Shown here: positions 1 to 11,059 of the stretch, in pieces
Position numbering within the stretch: the stretch's first letter is position 1
Layout: each line of letters starts with the position of its first letter
Source of the DNA: Enchytraeus crypticus
Taxonomy: Eukaryota > Annelida > Clitellata > Enchytraeida > Enchytraeidae
Reading direction: 5' to 3'
Assembly (NCBI GenBank): GCA_905160935.1
Contig: CAJHZI010000695.1
Span: 165,001-229,000, forward strand
Length of the DNA: 64,000 bases
Made by a program: the position numbers and the translations under genes
The notes under the pieces: model-generated
Database searches by the model: none
What the model saw: the letters and a program-made list of their open reading frames with translations, nothing else
What the model was told of the DNA's origin: nothing

Positions 1-9
1 TGTATATAT

Positions 10-67
10 ATAATAGTAATAAAGGTTTAACGTCCGTTTCCTCATACAAGGATGATGTCAGGGACGT

Positions 68-72
<5 letters not shown>
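10..72 (-). mobile_element. LINE-2-type 3' tail fragment
   Basis: A short block reads ATT-rich tail, then AACGTCCGTTTCCTCATACA, then AGGATGATGTCAGGGACGTC. The same block occurs inverted near 12.1 and 46.45 kb and in longer form at 10.3 and 12.4 kb. It looks like the 3' end of a retroelement, here in minus orientation. No coding part is attached. Confidence 0.5.
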
Positions 73-123
<51 letters not shown>

Positions 124-136
124 ATATATATATATA
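73..136. repeat. (TA)n microsatellite
   Basis: Nearly pure alternating TA with one interruption. Confidence 0.95.
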
Positions 137-324
137 ATTTTAATATTCAAATCTCTAGGCAGAAATTGTAGCTTCCCGAAACAATTAAAGTTTCATGTAA
201 CTGCTAGAATATTAGACAGAGTTTTGTGTGTTTTGCTTTACATCAGGCGAAATAATCAAGAATTGTTAATTTGCTACTGAGTTGTTGCAGAGCCAATAAT
301 TGCGTTGCTAAGCGCACAGCATGA

Positions 325-486
325 TAAATTAATTGTACACTGTATAATTAGTTGTACACTGTATGATTAGTTGTACACTGTATAATTAGTTGTACGCTGT
401 AGGATTAGTTGTACACTGTATAATTAGTTGTACACTGTATAATTAGTTGTACACTGTATGATTAGTTGTACACTGTATGATTATTT
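325..486. repeat. 18-bp minisatellite
   Basis: About nine copies of ATTAGTTGTACACTGTAT with single-base variants. No open frame of interest. Confidence 0.9.
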
Positions 487-565
487 ATGCTAAGGGTATC
501 ATATTATAAGAATGATATTGTGATTACTAAGCTCGAAATTGTCATGGACGACAATAGCATTCTAA

Positions 566-632
566 TTGTCGTTATGTTATGTTATGTTAAGTTACGTTTT
601 GTTATGTTATGTTAAGTTATGTTATGTTATAT
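566..632. repeat. GTTAT-rich short tandem repeat
   Basis: Degenerate repeats of GTTATGTTATGTTAAGTTA. Confidence 0.75.
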
Positions 633-734
633 TACAATAAGTACTCTGCAAAACCATATTAGGAAACCAGGCTGTGTATTTATTCCGCAGGCTTTGAGTA
701 GCAGAAATAAAAAAGTCAACAGCTTTCTCGGTGT

Positions 735-897
735 ATCAATCTCTCTCTTAGTGCACTGCCTACTGGCAGGTCCATGGTATATAACGCCTCCACTCTTCTC
801 TATCTTCTGCTTTCCTCTTCACTTACACATATGAGTGGATCTTTCAATCATCTAACATACCTAATCTCGGCCTGCCCCTGATTAGGTATGTTAGATG
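735..897 (+). repeat. Interspersed repeat family D, with snap-back hairpin
   Basis: The block TAGTGCACTGCCTACTGGCA, then GGTCCATGGTATATAACGCC, then a CT-rich stretch and ATATGAGTGGATCTTT recurs at 16.4 kb (close match), 20.86 kb and, shorter, near 28.25, 37.87, 44.36 and 51.5 kb. The copy ends in a perfect 18-bp palindrome: positions 849-866 pair with 880-897 around a 13-nt loop. No protein is encoded. It is probably the 3' part of an unnamed retroelement. Confidence 0.6.
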
Positions 898-1058
898 TAT
901 CAATATGACAGAACATTAAGTTTGAATCTCTGAAACAGGAAATACAATGTAAGCACGTAGATCAATGCGATGTACCCCAGTATTTCTGTTGACATTTTCG
1001 GAAAGTTGATTAAGCACTCGTGAGCTGCACAGCGATGTAATGAGCTCTTCCGAATATT

Positions 1059-1136
1059 GCACTTGTAGTGCCACTAGAGTGTTACCACTGCACTTGTAGT
1101 GTCACTAGAGTGTTACCACTGCACTTGTAGTGCCAC
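1059..1136. repeat. 31-bp direct repeat, about 2.5 copies
   Basis: Unit begins GCACTTGTAGTGCCACTAGA and ends GTGTTACCACT. Confidence 0.85.
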
Positions 1137-1311
1137 TTCCAGTTAGGAGTGTTTCCGTGTAGTCGTGATAGCTTGGAAAAAATGAGTCACAAAACTGTTG
1201 TGTATTTATCTTGATTCTGATTGCTTGGTAACGTCTCTAGTACTCACTACCTGCTTTCACTTGGTATTTATTGTAGATTCCGCAAGATCTTGAGGTGCAA
1301 AGATCTCAGGT

Positions 1312-1352
1312 GTGATATCTAATCCTTACTGAGATTAAGGATTAGATATCAC
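1312..1352. repeat. Perfect 17-bp hairpin
   Basis: GTGATATCTAATCCTTA, a 7-nt loop, then its exact reverse complement. No U-tract or gene context supports a terminator. It looks like a snap-back duplication. Confidence 0.8.
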
Positions 1353-1379
1353 ATTACTATCATGATCATGCTATCATGA

Positions 1380-1535
1380 ATTTGATGATGATGATGATGA
1401 TGATGAAAATGATAATCAGGATGATGATGATGGTGATGGTGGTGGTGATGATGATGATGATGATTATGATGATGCTTAAGATGAGGATGATGATGATTAT
1501 TATGATGATGGTTATTGTCATTATTATTATTATTA

Positions 1536-1581
<46 letters not shown>
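1380..1581. repeat. (ATG)n then (ATT)n microsatellite
   Basis: Imperfect GAT/GGT triplets pass into a pure ATT run ending about 5 bp from the GPCR donor site at 1586. The Met/Ile-rich open frame across it is an artefact of the triplets. Confidence 0.9.
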
Positions 1582-1586
1582 CTCAC

Positions 1587-1782
1587 CTGAAGATGGCTAG
1601 TGTGACTGTGAGCCAGATGGACACTGTGTGTACGACCACACTGAAGCAGGCGTAGACCAGCATGAACCTGGTGGCGCCCAGGCTGTTCCTCTCGGGGGTT
1701 GAACCCGTGCCATACAGCACGTAGAACCTAAGGGCAAAGGGCAGGTACGCCGCCATGGTTAGTCCATCTGATACAGCCAGGC
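1587..1782 (-). CDS. GPCR coding exon 2 (TM2-TM3)
   Basis: On the minus strand, acceptor TTGCGCAG precedes 1782 and donor CAG|GTGAGA follows 1587. 196 nt, entering in phase 1 and leaving in phase 2, fully open. It is clearly GC-richer than its surroundings. Confidence 0.88.
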
Positions 1783-2323
1783 CTGCGCAATGGTGAGTAG
1801 TTAATTAGTTAGAACAGGTGCTAGCTAGAATAGTAGATATTTATTTAGATTAGTTGTTAATTATGCAGTTAATTAGAGAGAGAGAGAGAGAGAGAGTGAG
1901 AGAGAACTATGTTTTATTTCACAAATACACACAAATATGCAAAAATTAGTTAGAACAGGTGTTAGGTTAGTTTGGATAGTAGATAGTTATTGAATGTAGA
2001 TTAAAAGTTAATTAGTTAAAACAGGTGTTAGGTGGGATAGTAGAAAGTTATTTAGATTAGTAGTTAGGCCTAATTAGTTAGAATAGTAGTTAGGTAGTTA
2101 GAATAATAGATAATTAGTTCGAATAATAAATGAAGTTAGTTGATGAGAATAGTAGTTAGTTAGTTAGAACAGGTGTTAGGTAGCTAGAATAGTAGATAAT
2201 TAGATTTAATGACAGTTAGTTGACTAGTAAATAGTAGTTATTTATTAAGAATAGTAGTTAGTTGGAATAGTAGTTATTTAGTTAGAATAGTAGTTAGTTA
2301 GTGAGAATAGTTAGTTACTTGGA

Positions 2324-2361
<38 letters not shown>

Positions 2362-3090
2362 ATAGAATTATTACAGAATCAACTCGACACCTATGCACTG
2401 ACACCAATCAAAAATACACATCGTTTTTAAAATACACTTTGGATTTTAAATCCGATTTAATAAATTTCAATGTGAGAACTTGGATATAAATGGGAGACCA
2501 GCATATTTGTGTTGCTTTAATCTGACATGGCGGAAATACAGTAATAGATTAATAAATTCTTATGTACATCTGAGTGTAGAATCATGCATTTCAGAACAGA
2601 AATGGAGAACACATATAAATACCACTACTTTAAATTGTGATACGATATAAATATATCTTCTAGAGAATTCGTGATCAAATAAAATAATATCAGGCATCAG
2701 AGAGTTCGCATGAAATTAATCCATCGATCAATCAAATATTCAATCATGCACTCAGTAAATCATTCAATTAATCAATCGATCAATCACTGATTCGATTAAA
2801 CAATCAGTCAAGTATTTAATAAATTAATCAATCAAGCACTCCATCAATCAATCAATCATTCAATCAATCCAATCAATATATTACACTGTTTTGATTCAGT
2901 TAAGTATCTACAAACCTGTCAGTATGCAGTTTGTCGCGCTGATCATACTTGGACGAGTTAACACGATGATATTGAGCAGGTTAGCCAAAATACCGAACCC
3001 ACACACGGCAGTGGCCACGTAGCCATGTAGATTGACGTACCACAAGTGGAATACATTCAGTTCTTCTGCGCCTCCATACATGCTCTCCAT
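1587..3090 (-). CDS. Peptide GPCR, FMRFamide/myosuppressin-receptor type (5' two coding exons; partial)
   Basis: Partial gene for a rhodopsin-family (class A) receptor, expected in the plasma membrane. Exon 1 (3090-2916) starts at the first ATG after an acceptor-like AACAG. It encodes a short extracellular N-terminus and TM1, with GILANLLNIIVLTR carrying the conserved N of TM1. Exon 2 (1782-1587) joins in phase 1 to give TM2 (NCILTGLAVSDGLTMAAYLP) and TM3 (CFSVVVHTVSIWLTVTLAIF). The AVSD in TM2 and the HTVSIWLTVTLA run in TM3 are typical of the invertebrate DMSR, sex-peptide-receptor-like and FMRFamide-receptor group; the exact ligand is inferred only to that level. Exon 2 ends in phase 2, just before the DRY-equivalent. 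Later exons must lie left of position 1. Exon 1 is enclosed by the inverted repeat at 2442-2667 and 3314-3543. Confidence 0.88.
1800..2330. repeat. Degenerate TTAGTTAGAATAG-type tandem repeat with (GA)n
   Basis: GPCR intron 1. Many irregular copies of TTAGTTAGAACAGGTGTTAG and shorter derivatives, with GA runs at 1874-1902 and 2331-2359. Confidence 0.75.
2442..2667 (+). repeat. Left arm of long inverted repeat around GPCR exon 1
   Basis: 226 bp that is the reverse complement of 3314-3543 with few mismatches, about 95% identical by eye. It contains no ORF or transposase. It could be a foldback or MITE-like element, or two opposed copies of one element. Confidence 0.88.
2705..2885. repeat. (AATC)n degenerate tetranucleotide repeat
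   Basis: AATCAATC-type repeats with many substitutions, inside the inverted-repeat loop and next to the GPCR donor. Confidence 0.8.
2916..3090 (-). CDS. GPCR coding exon 1 (N-terminus and TM1)
   Basis: The ATG at 3090-3088 opens MESMYGG. A second in-frame ATG (3081-3079) is possible. Donor ACAG|GTTTGT lies at 2916/2915, phase 1. There is no obvious cleaved signal peptide, as usual for this family. Confidence 0.85.
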
Positions 3091-3313
3091 CTCAACCTGT
3101 TCAGTGCTTGGCTTAAATCATCATCTAGTGTTTAACGACAACGTCAGAAGCTCACTGATTTACTTCAAGAGACAAGAATCATAAGAGTTACCTCACAAAG
3201 ATAGGTTCAAGTATATGTCTAGATTTTATTTTTACTAACAGTGGAGGTTTTAATGCGAAGTATAGTTGATAATTCTGATAGATCTTCAATTACTCCTAAC
3301 CTTGTATTTACAG

Positions 3314-3543
3314 TTCTCTAGAAGATATATTTATTTATATCGTATCACGATTTAAAGTAGTGGTATTTATATGTGTTCTCCATTTCTGTTCTGAAATGCA
3401 TGATTCTACACTCAGATGTACATAAGAATTTCCTCATCTATTACTGTATTTCCGCCATGTCAGATTACAGCAACAAAAATATGCTGGTCTCCCATTTATA
3501 TCCAAGTTCTCACATTGAAATTTATTAAATCGGATTTAAAATC
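3314..3543 (-). repeat. Right arm of long inverted repeat around GPCR exon 1
   Basis: Reverse complement of 2442-2667. The 646-bp spacer holds GPCR exon 1. A transcript starting upstream of 3543 could fold into a stem of about 225 bp with the exon in the loop. Confidence 0.88.
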
Positions 3544-3544
3544 T

Positions 3545-5275
3545 TTTCTCCCAGAATCTTTTTGATGCCTATAACATTTTTACTCCTCAAGTCGCTCGTA
3601 TACCCAGAGTAGTTTATTAAGTCCAATATCCAGTGTACTGAGTTTTTATATTGTACAACGCTGATCCCATAGCGAGGAAAATGTAGGAACCATCAAAACG
3701 TCGATAAATTCTAACAGCGTCTATATCAAGACACGCGATGAGTTGAGAGTCCATCGGGGATTAAGATCATTATTAGGCGAGAGATAATCCACGAATATCT
3801 CGAAAATTCAAAATCTTCTGCAAGAATTTCAAATCAGAATACATCCATATACCAGAGAAATTCTCACGCCTTAATGGAACTGATCGATCTGATTTTTATT
3901 GAGTGACATTCCGATGTACGATATTATATTTTAGGGAAACCATTTTAAGATTGGATTCAGCATTTGCGATTATCTTTCAATGGAGACTCTGATTACACTC
4001 AAGCTTTTTAATTCTACTGGAAGCTTTGACGATAGGGTGAAGAGTTAAATCGAATGTCCCAATACGTCGATAGATTGACGAGTGCGATTTCTCCTGTCTG
4101 CGGCGAGATGTCGCTGCGACGACGTCGTTATCTCTGCGAGAACGTGAGCGGTTTACAAATCTATAAGAATTCTTTGCCTTGTAGATTTTAAATCAGAGAT
4201 ATCCAGATCAACCCCGGTGCATCCTAGTGACTACCAATGCATGCATCTTGACACATGTATAAGTATATGTGCCGCAATGAAATTTGAAGTAATCGAAGAC
4301 TAAAATGGTGTTAATACTTCAATTAAGTTTTGCTAATGAAAGAGTCTGTTTTCTTTGAATTTTGGAATTATTGTAGTTACGCGTCAGAAATGTTGCGGTT
4401 TTGATTCTATGAAATACCTGGCAAATAAAACAAATCATCTGTGTCAATATAGCACATAATAAATACATTAAATATATACAATAGATACATGTATAATAGT
4501 GATGCATTGTAGGCTATTACTCTGAATAGTGAAGGCTGACACCTAGTATAAATATGCACCTTGAATCTGTATTTGGCATTAGGCAAAAGCACTAGAAAGA
4601 TAGTAATTGTGTTTCAACTTCTACTTATATATTACAAAATTATACATTATACAGTAATCATATGTATATATTTCAATGTAATTATACACATAAGCTTAAT
4701 GTTTAATATAACCTTTGAGAAATGTAAAGGTTGAAATGTCAATGTTGAGTATAATTATGTTCAGATTAAATGCAACAAAGAGGTATTCTTTATTCTCTCC
4801 ATAGTACATTCTCTCGTCTAATTGTAATTATAATCAAAACCTTAGAATAGAATAAAAGAAGAGTCGTCTTGAATATATAATCTAATTAATCTCCGATGGG
4901 TTAAATATAACATTCGTTCTTTGTTTAACAGAACTCAAAACAGTGACAACATTGTCTACTTCTTCACACACCTCAATCTCTCTCTCCCTAATTGGACTTC
5001 GATATTTTCCTGAAAATCCCGCCTAATTATTTTATCTCCACACACTCGTGCACTCGTGGGAGCTACTGCGATATTTAATTAAGGCCATATTTTTTCTCGT
5101 CCTAAATACCAGACAACCCGAGTGCACTTGCTGGAATTGATCTCTAAGATCTCTTCAGAAAATCTCGGGCTGTTCAATGGCAACGTTACTTTCCTTCAAA
5201 AAACCAGCAGAAACTGATGACGGGTATTAAATGATTGTTCAACTAAATGTTAAAATATGTTACGTCCATTATTTA
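3545..5275. other. No gene recognised
   Basis: AT-rich unique-looking sequence. Short ORFs lack family motifs and coding composition. A GPCR promoter or 5' non-coding exon may lie here, but no site could be fixed. Confidence 0.5.
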
Positions 5276-5281
5276 GAATAC

Positions 5282-5735
5282 AATAAATTATTTTCCCTGA
5301 CAACATCTCTCTCATAAGTACTTATTTTTCCTGACACCCTATCTCTAGTAAGTACTTATTTTCCCTGACACCCTCTCTCTAATAAGTACTTATTTTTCCT
5401 GACACCTTCTCTCTAATAAGTACTTATTTTTCCTGACACCCTATCTCTAGTAAGTACTTATTTTCCCTGACGCCCTATCTCTAATAAGTACTAATTTTCC
5501 CTGACGCCCTATCTCTAATAAGTACTTATTTTTCCTGACACCTTCTCTCTAATAAGTACTTATTTTTCCTGACACCCTATCTCTAGTAAGTACTTATTTT
5601 CCCTGACGCCCTATCTCTAATAAGTACTAATTTTCCCTGACACCCTATCTCTAATAAGTACTTATTTTTCCTGGCTCCTTCTTTCTAATAAGTTCTTATT
5701 TTCCCTGACAGCCTCTCTCTAATAGGTACTAGACC
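5282..5735. repeat. Minisatellite, unit about 36 bp
   Basis: About twelve copies built on CTGACACCCTATCTCTAATA then AGTACTTATTTTCC. Alternating variants (Agt/Aat; T-run length) suggest a higher-order two-unit period. Confidence 0.9.
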
Positions 5736-5884
5736 ATTAGGACATTGTCAAACATGGTTATTCAGAGAATCCTATTCACAGTTGTACAGCGAAAAGGCTT
5801 CAACAGTTACATGTGCCTATACTTACCTAAACGCTTCATAAAACTGTAGTAACTGTCTACCATTAAATTGATCTAATAATAATA

Positions 5885-6095
5885 AAAATAATAACAACAA
5901 TTAGAGTGCTACAGTCGTCAATGACAACTTCGAGCACTACTGAGACAAAATCAAGCCGGCGAGCAAAAAAAGAAGGTCCAAAAACGGTGCAAATTCCAAA
6001 ATCCAGAAATTCAGTCCAAAGTAAAGCGAGTTAAAAAAAAGGTGGTTTAGGCGCAAGTAGCTGCTCCAAACTGAAATTAAAACAGCATCGAGCAC
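5885..6095 (-). mobile_element. LINE-1-type 3' end fragment (same family as the 34.2-36.8 kb LINE)
   Basis: Reads ACAACAATTAGAGTGCTACA, then AATCAAGCCGGCGAGCAAAA, then AACGGTGCAAATTCCAAAAT. This is the reverse complement of the 3' UTR of the LINE ending near 36785. It extends to the counterpart of the GCGCCTAAACCTCC segment beside that LINE's last coding block. 5'-truncated. Confidence 0.85.
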
Positions 6096-6871
6096 TGAAC
6101 TGATATTCGTTGAAATATAAGCACTAGCCGTCTATAAAATATTACCAGTTAACTCTCTGTAACTCGCATTAATACTCTATGAACCATAAACTGCCCGTTT
6201 ATTGGTTTTATATGATCGTCGTATACATACTCGTTCCAGCAGAGTTATTCCAACCCTTCCCCATTATATTCAGTTCCTTTTCAACTAATTTATTGCGTAC
6301 GTGTTACAAGTAAGATTAGACAAAGCGATTTCACTAAAGTCAGGTTAATCTAGGGTTAGTTAAGCAGAATTTTGGTTTAAATTTGCTTTGGATATTTAGT
6401 CCAATATGGCCGTGAGTTCGGTAAATAAACGTATTCATTGTCGACTGATGAGCGTTTTAATTTAGTTACGATCATATAAAGTCATATATAGTATTGTTAC
6501 TGGGCAGAGATGTGATAAGTATAGAGGAATTTGATTAGAAAGAAGGTAATTCCCGAAAATATTCGTATTTAAATAAATACTGAGTTTAATAGATACACGC
6601 ATATTTACAGTTCATTGCATTTTACGCTTACCGCATACAATGGCACAGTAGATTTTATTATTACTCTTACTAACAACGAAAACTTACACAACAGTGTTAT
6701 GGCTGAAATCGGTCTTCGAGACTACTTTACAGAAAGAGTTCAACAATAATAAGCTAAATAAGAAATACATTAATATTTAAATTTATATGTAAAAGTGTCC
6801 GTAACGGAGTAGAACTTTATACCATCAAGTGCTACTCATTCTTGTTTTTATATAGCAATTACAAATAATAA

Positions 6872-7115
6872 AAGTAAACACGCATTATAGTGAAATGATC
6901 AACTGTGTTGATATCTATTACTTTTAAGACCACTTGTTTGAACCGTTAGGCAATTTAGTCCATTTTCCGTATAACCAGTTCAGTGAATGTCCGAGATTTT
7001 ATTCTCAGATCAGCGCGGCTGGGATTCGAACCAACGAAGGTTCAATTAACCTCAGGATCTGTCATTTAAAACTTTTTGGCGTTACCCCTACGCTATTGAG
7101 ACATTCAATTAACAT
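6872..7115 (-). mobile_element. SINE-A, tRNA-like head
   Basis: Minus-strand copy. Read on that strand, the head has TAGCGTAGGGGTAACG (A-box-like) and a GGTTCGAATCCC B box. The body holds GAGTAAAATCTCGGACATTC and AACGGTTCAAACAAGTGGTC, and the tail ATCATTTCACTATAATGCGT. The same layout occurs at 13.3, 23.5, 30.0 and 37.3 kb. Pol III box order and dispersal support a tRNA-derived SINE. Confidence 0.8.
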
Positions 7116-7149
7116 AGATTTCTTTAAGATTTGTACAAGAACAAGATTT

Positions 7150-7245
7150 ATAATAATAATAACAACAATTAGAGTGCTACAATCATCAATGGCAACATCG
7201 AGCACTATTGAGACAAAATCAAGCCGGCGAGCAAAAAGAATTATT
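7150..7245 (-). mobile_element. LINE-1-type 3' tail, short
   Basis: ACAACAATTAGAGTGCTACA to AATCAAGCCGGCGAGCAAAA only, ending abruptly. A 5'-truncated insertion about 40 bp from SINE-A. Confidence 0.8.
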
Positions 7246-7343
7246 CGATATTTAAGCTCCAATCTCTTTCAACATGGTAGGATCGGTTGGGTATTCTACT
7301 GCGGATCACTAGGCGGTACACTCAAATACGGAACTCGCTGTCA

Positions 7344-7622
7344 CTGATAAATCTCTATCTCACTGATAAATCTCTATCTCACTGATAAATCTCTACCTCA
7401 CTGATAAATCTCTATCTCACTGATAAATCTCTATCTCACTGATAAATCTCTATCTCACTGATAAATCTCTATCTCACTGATAAATCTCTATCTCACTGAT
7501 AAATCTCTATCTCACTGATAAATCTCTCACTGATAAATCTCTACCTCACTGATAAATCTTTACCTCACTGATAAATCTCTACCTCACTGATAAATCTCTA
7601 TCTCACTGATAAATCTCTATAG
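7344..7622. repeat. 19-bp minisatellite
   Basis: About 14 copies of ACTGATAAATCTCTATCTC with few changes, so recent. Confidence 0.95.
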
Positions 7623-7705
7623 GAATGAAACTAAAACTCGGCTTTCGTATGTTAGTTTTCATATAAAGTTCTAAAAACTTGAACTGAGAACATTGTAGTA
7701 CTTGA

Positions 7706-8012
7706 TATACTGAGAGAACAACTAGATTTAATGAGAGTACTAGATTTAATGAGAATACTAGATTTAGTACTAGATTTTCATGGGCTCGTCCGTCACTGAC
7801 ATCGCTTTTGAGTGAGGAAACTGACGTTAACCTTAGCTTTTACCAGCTTTTACTGAGATTACTAGATTTACTGAGAGTACTAGATTTACTGAGATTACTA
7901 GATTTACTGAGATTACTAGATTTACTGAGATTACTAGATCTACTGAGAGTACTAGATTTACTGAGATTACTAGATTTACTGAGAGTACTAGATTTACTAA
8001 GAGTAGGCTACT
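7706..8012. repeat. 18-bp minisatellite interrupted by a SINE-B tail
   Basis: Units of TTTACTGAGATTACTAGA occur on both sides of a SINE-B 3' part (7779-7848: CGTCACTGACATCGCTTTTG, then GAGTGAGGAAACTGACGTTA). The array seems to have grown next to or around a SINE insertion. Leu-rich ORFs here are repeat artefacts. Confidence 0.85.
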
Positions 8013-8099
8013 AGATTTATGACAGAATGTTTCTCCGAGAAGTTCAATGGACACCCATTCTGTCGATACATCTTCACGTCCTCTGAATGCTTTCATAAA

Positions 8100-8890
8100 T
8101 CCAATGGAGTGTTTATTGTTCGTAGATGTGAGTTAAGTGCCGGGACTTTTAGGTCTCTATAGGAGTGTAGAAGAAGAGAATGGAACTCGTTCTGCCTATC
8201 TGCCTGTCCTATCGATAAAGACAATGAAAGCATAGCTAGATGTTTATTATCTTCATAAAATACGTCCTGTTTCTTGCATTATCTTAACTATCTATACGGA
8301 GAATGATGAGATAACAAATGATATGCTCATGAGAATATATTATTATGTTATTGATGACTTATTCTACAGGAAACAGTTGTAATGCACCATCAGCATCTGA
8401 AAAACTCAAAACATGGACTCCGCAGGAATAAATGATTAGTTTAGCATAAGAGAACTATCAAATATATTTACATAAATAAATACATACTCTCCTTGCATCA
8501 GTATAACAGTACGCTTAAGTTTAGACAAAAAAGTTGTTTTTAAACGTCTATAATCGTCCCGTTCTGACACTAGTTATACAAATTTCTTCATAATAATAAT
8601 AACAACAATAATAATTATGAAACTTTAATTATTTTAATTATCATACATTGTACCTTAAGTTTTACACACACTCGAGTGATTTAGCACGCATTGTTAGCCC
8701 ATACTAGTGTAATTTAGAAGAAAATCTGCGAATCCTATCAGATTTCAAGTGCGTAAGTTCAACGAATAAAACCTCCACTTCCAATCAATGACATCGATAT
8801 ATCTGAAATTGTACTGATATCTGATCCGCCTCTACAGTAAACTACTAACTACACTTTTCTCATTGCAAGGCTATTATCCAATAGGACTTA
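8100..8890. other. No feature recognised
   Basis: AT-rich sequence without repeats of note or coding signal on either strand. Confidence 0.5.
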
Positions 8891-8894
8891 TTTA

Positions 8895-8966
8895 GTGAGT
8901 ATTGAACCTCGAGTACTGAGCTCATAGCAACCACGCTATCCGATCGATCAGCCACGGCTTCTGTCT
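8895..8966 (-). mobile_element. tRNA-like SINE head
   Basis: On the minus strand, GTGGCTGATCGATCGGATAG resembles an A box, followed about 35 nt on by GAGGTTCAATACTC, close to a B box. Stem pairing is poor, so not a functional tRNA. Confidence 0.45.
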
Positions 8967-9079
8967 CTCATAACTCCTCTGAACTATCTCTTACACAATT
9001 CTCGCATCTTATTCTCCGTCATGCCCGCAGAGATTTGATAAACGACTTCTAGAGGTCGACATAAAGCCAGCACTGAGTG

Positions 9080-9285
9080 CACGAGTAGCGTCGTGTAGAG
9101 CGAGACGACGCGTCTATAGCGTGATGTACAGAGATACGACGCGTGTACAGCGTCGTGTAGTGCGATACGACGCGTCTATAACGTCGTGTAGAGCGAGACG
9201 ACGCGTGTATAGCGTCGTGTAAAGCGAGACGACGCGTGTATAGCGTCGTGTAGAGCGAAACGACGCGTCTGTAGCGTCGATGATA
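9080..9285. repeat. 31-bp CpG-rich minisatellite
   Basis: About 6.5 copies of AGCGTCGTGTAGAGCGAGAC then GACGCGTGTAT. It stands out from its AT-rich surroundings by its density of CG dinucleotides. Confidence 0.92.
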
Positions 9286-10029
9286 ACTGGATCAATCTGA
9301 ATACTAAAGATGAAGTCGTCTAACCAATTATACCTGTTAACCAATTTCATCCGTTAACTAATTCTAAAAATGTAAAATGTTACTACTTAATGTTGCCATT
9401 TAAAATGTTACAAAAATGTTACTATTTAAAACTGAAATTCTCCTTTCTCCAAATTGGTAGAATTTTAATTAGAATGCGAACAAAGAATTTATTAAACAAA
9501 CCGAAAAATTTGTAACGGGGTTCATTGCAGCATCTTTCTGCAATTTTCTCTCCAGTTTTAAGCACAACTAATCTGGTTTGATTCCAAGTAAAAGTTTGGC
9601 CGGAAGTAGGTCGCTTCCGTTTGGCACTACCTGACATTTATTATTGGATTTTAAAATAGGTTAGTTCAGCTAAATTTGTGCCTGCAACCACAAAATAATT
9701 ATCCCTGTAAGCTTCATGCTATGCAAAACAACGAAAGCAATAATAGTGTTACCGTCAGCCGTGACAATGAGACTTCACTGGTACCTTGATAGCCTAGATA
9801 TCTACAGCGATTGCTGGAAAACAAAACATCGTTTGCATACAACAAATGGAGCCAATAATAAATAATTACTTCTATCAATTCGACCATGAACTGGGTCAAT
9901 ATTGTCATCCATGATTGCATTTCATTGTAATTTTTCCACTATTTTCACGATTGTGCATTTAGTTGGTTCTGCATGTTTTTATGACTCATGTCATCATCAT
10001 AACCATATCCTCATCAATCTTAGTTTAAC

Positions 10030-10278
10030 TAGGGTCGGGATATGAATATACCTTCTCCACTCCTCTCTGTCTCATATCATAACATCAGTCCCAATTTTTC
10101 CATTCGTTTTAGAAAAGTGTGTAGCAATTTACTGAGCCTATGCGATCACCATCCGAATGCCCCTTCTGACGTTTATTTGGATCTTAGTGCTTTAGTCGCC
10201 TTCTACGACACGTACAGTCACCTTCTATTCTTCAAACAACCAGGACACAACACGGGGAATTTATGTTCCATATAATAA
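10030..10278 (+). mobile_element. Interspersed repeat family E (retroelement 3' end)
   Basis: GGTCGGGATATGAATATACC, then CATCCGAATGCCCCTTCTGA, then TTTAGTCGCCTTCTACGACA, ending ACACAACACGGGGAA. A second long copy lies at 23.14-23.40 kb and a fragment at 61.34 kb. The ACAC.GGGG end suggests a non-LTR element 3' UTR, but no coding part is present. Confidence 0.6.
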
Positions 10279-10284
10279 TAAAAA

Positions 10285-10560
10285 TTAAAACAAAATATAA
10301 GAAAATGAAAATAAATAAAAGTAATAATAACGGTTCGACATTCATTTCATACAAGGATGATATCAGAGACGTCCCCCATCTCACGTCACTACAAATCGAT
10401 TCACCAAAATGATTCTAAAAAACATGTGCTGAAGAGAAAGTAAAGAGATCCTAAACGGTGCAGGTCCGGTGATAAAATAAAAGTCAAGAAAGATGATATA
10501 AATATATGGTGGGAAGAGATGAGTTTTCGGCCTACTACAGAAAGTGGAAATAGAGTTAAA
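10285..10560 (-). mobile_element. LINE-2-type 3' end
   Basis: Reverse complement of the block at 12370-12615. Shared parts include the ACTTTCTGTAGTAGG end, the ATCACCGGACCTGCACC segment, the CTCTTCAGCACATG segment and the ATGTCGAACC tail followed by ATT repeats. Confidence 0.75.
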
Positions 10561-10911
10561 AGAATATAGTATAGACTATATTCTGTCATATATTTTACTA
10601 TTTACTTATATTACATATTATTATATTATATTATATTATATTACTATTTACTTATAATATTTTACTATTTAATTCAGATACTCGGAATTTCAATTCACAG
10701 AACCTGCGAGAGTAAAGTCCAATAATGAAGCGTTAACCATTGAGCAATTTAGACATGCTTCGAGTTAGCTAAGCTAATGCATCATGAAGAGATCTATGAT
10801 ATCGAAACATTTCTTTGTTCATAGCTATATTTCCACTTGATATATCGCAAATATTACAATAGCTAAAACTTCATCGAAAGATCTCATCAAGAAATTCTAT
10901 TTCTTGACCAT

Positions 10912-11050
10912 TCTCTATCTCACTCAGAGTCCCGCTAAACTGAAGGTCCAAGGAACCATTTTCTCGACTGCTCTCTCTATCTCACTCAGAGTCCCGCTAA
11001 ACTGAAGGTCCAAGGAACCATTTTCTCGACTGCTCTCTCTATCTCGCTCA
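10912..11050. repeat. 64-bp tandem duplication
   Basis: Two near-perfect copies of CTCACTCAGAGTCCCGCTAA, ACTGAAGGTCCAAGGAACCA, TTTTCTCGACTGCTCTCTCT plus a diverged third start. Confidence 0.92.
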
Positions 11051-11059
11051 GAATCTGCT

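Noticed and set aside
7786-8096. Leu-rich repeat protein on either strand
   Set aside because: Artefact of the 18-bp minisatellite.
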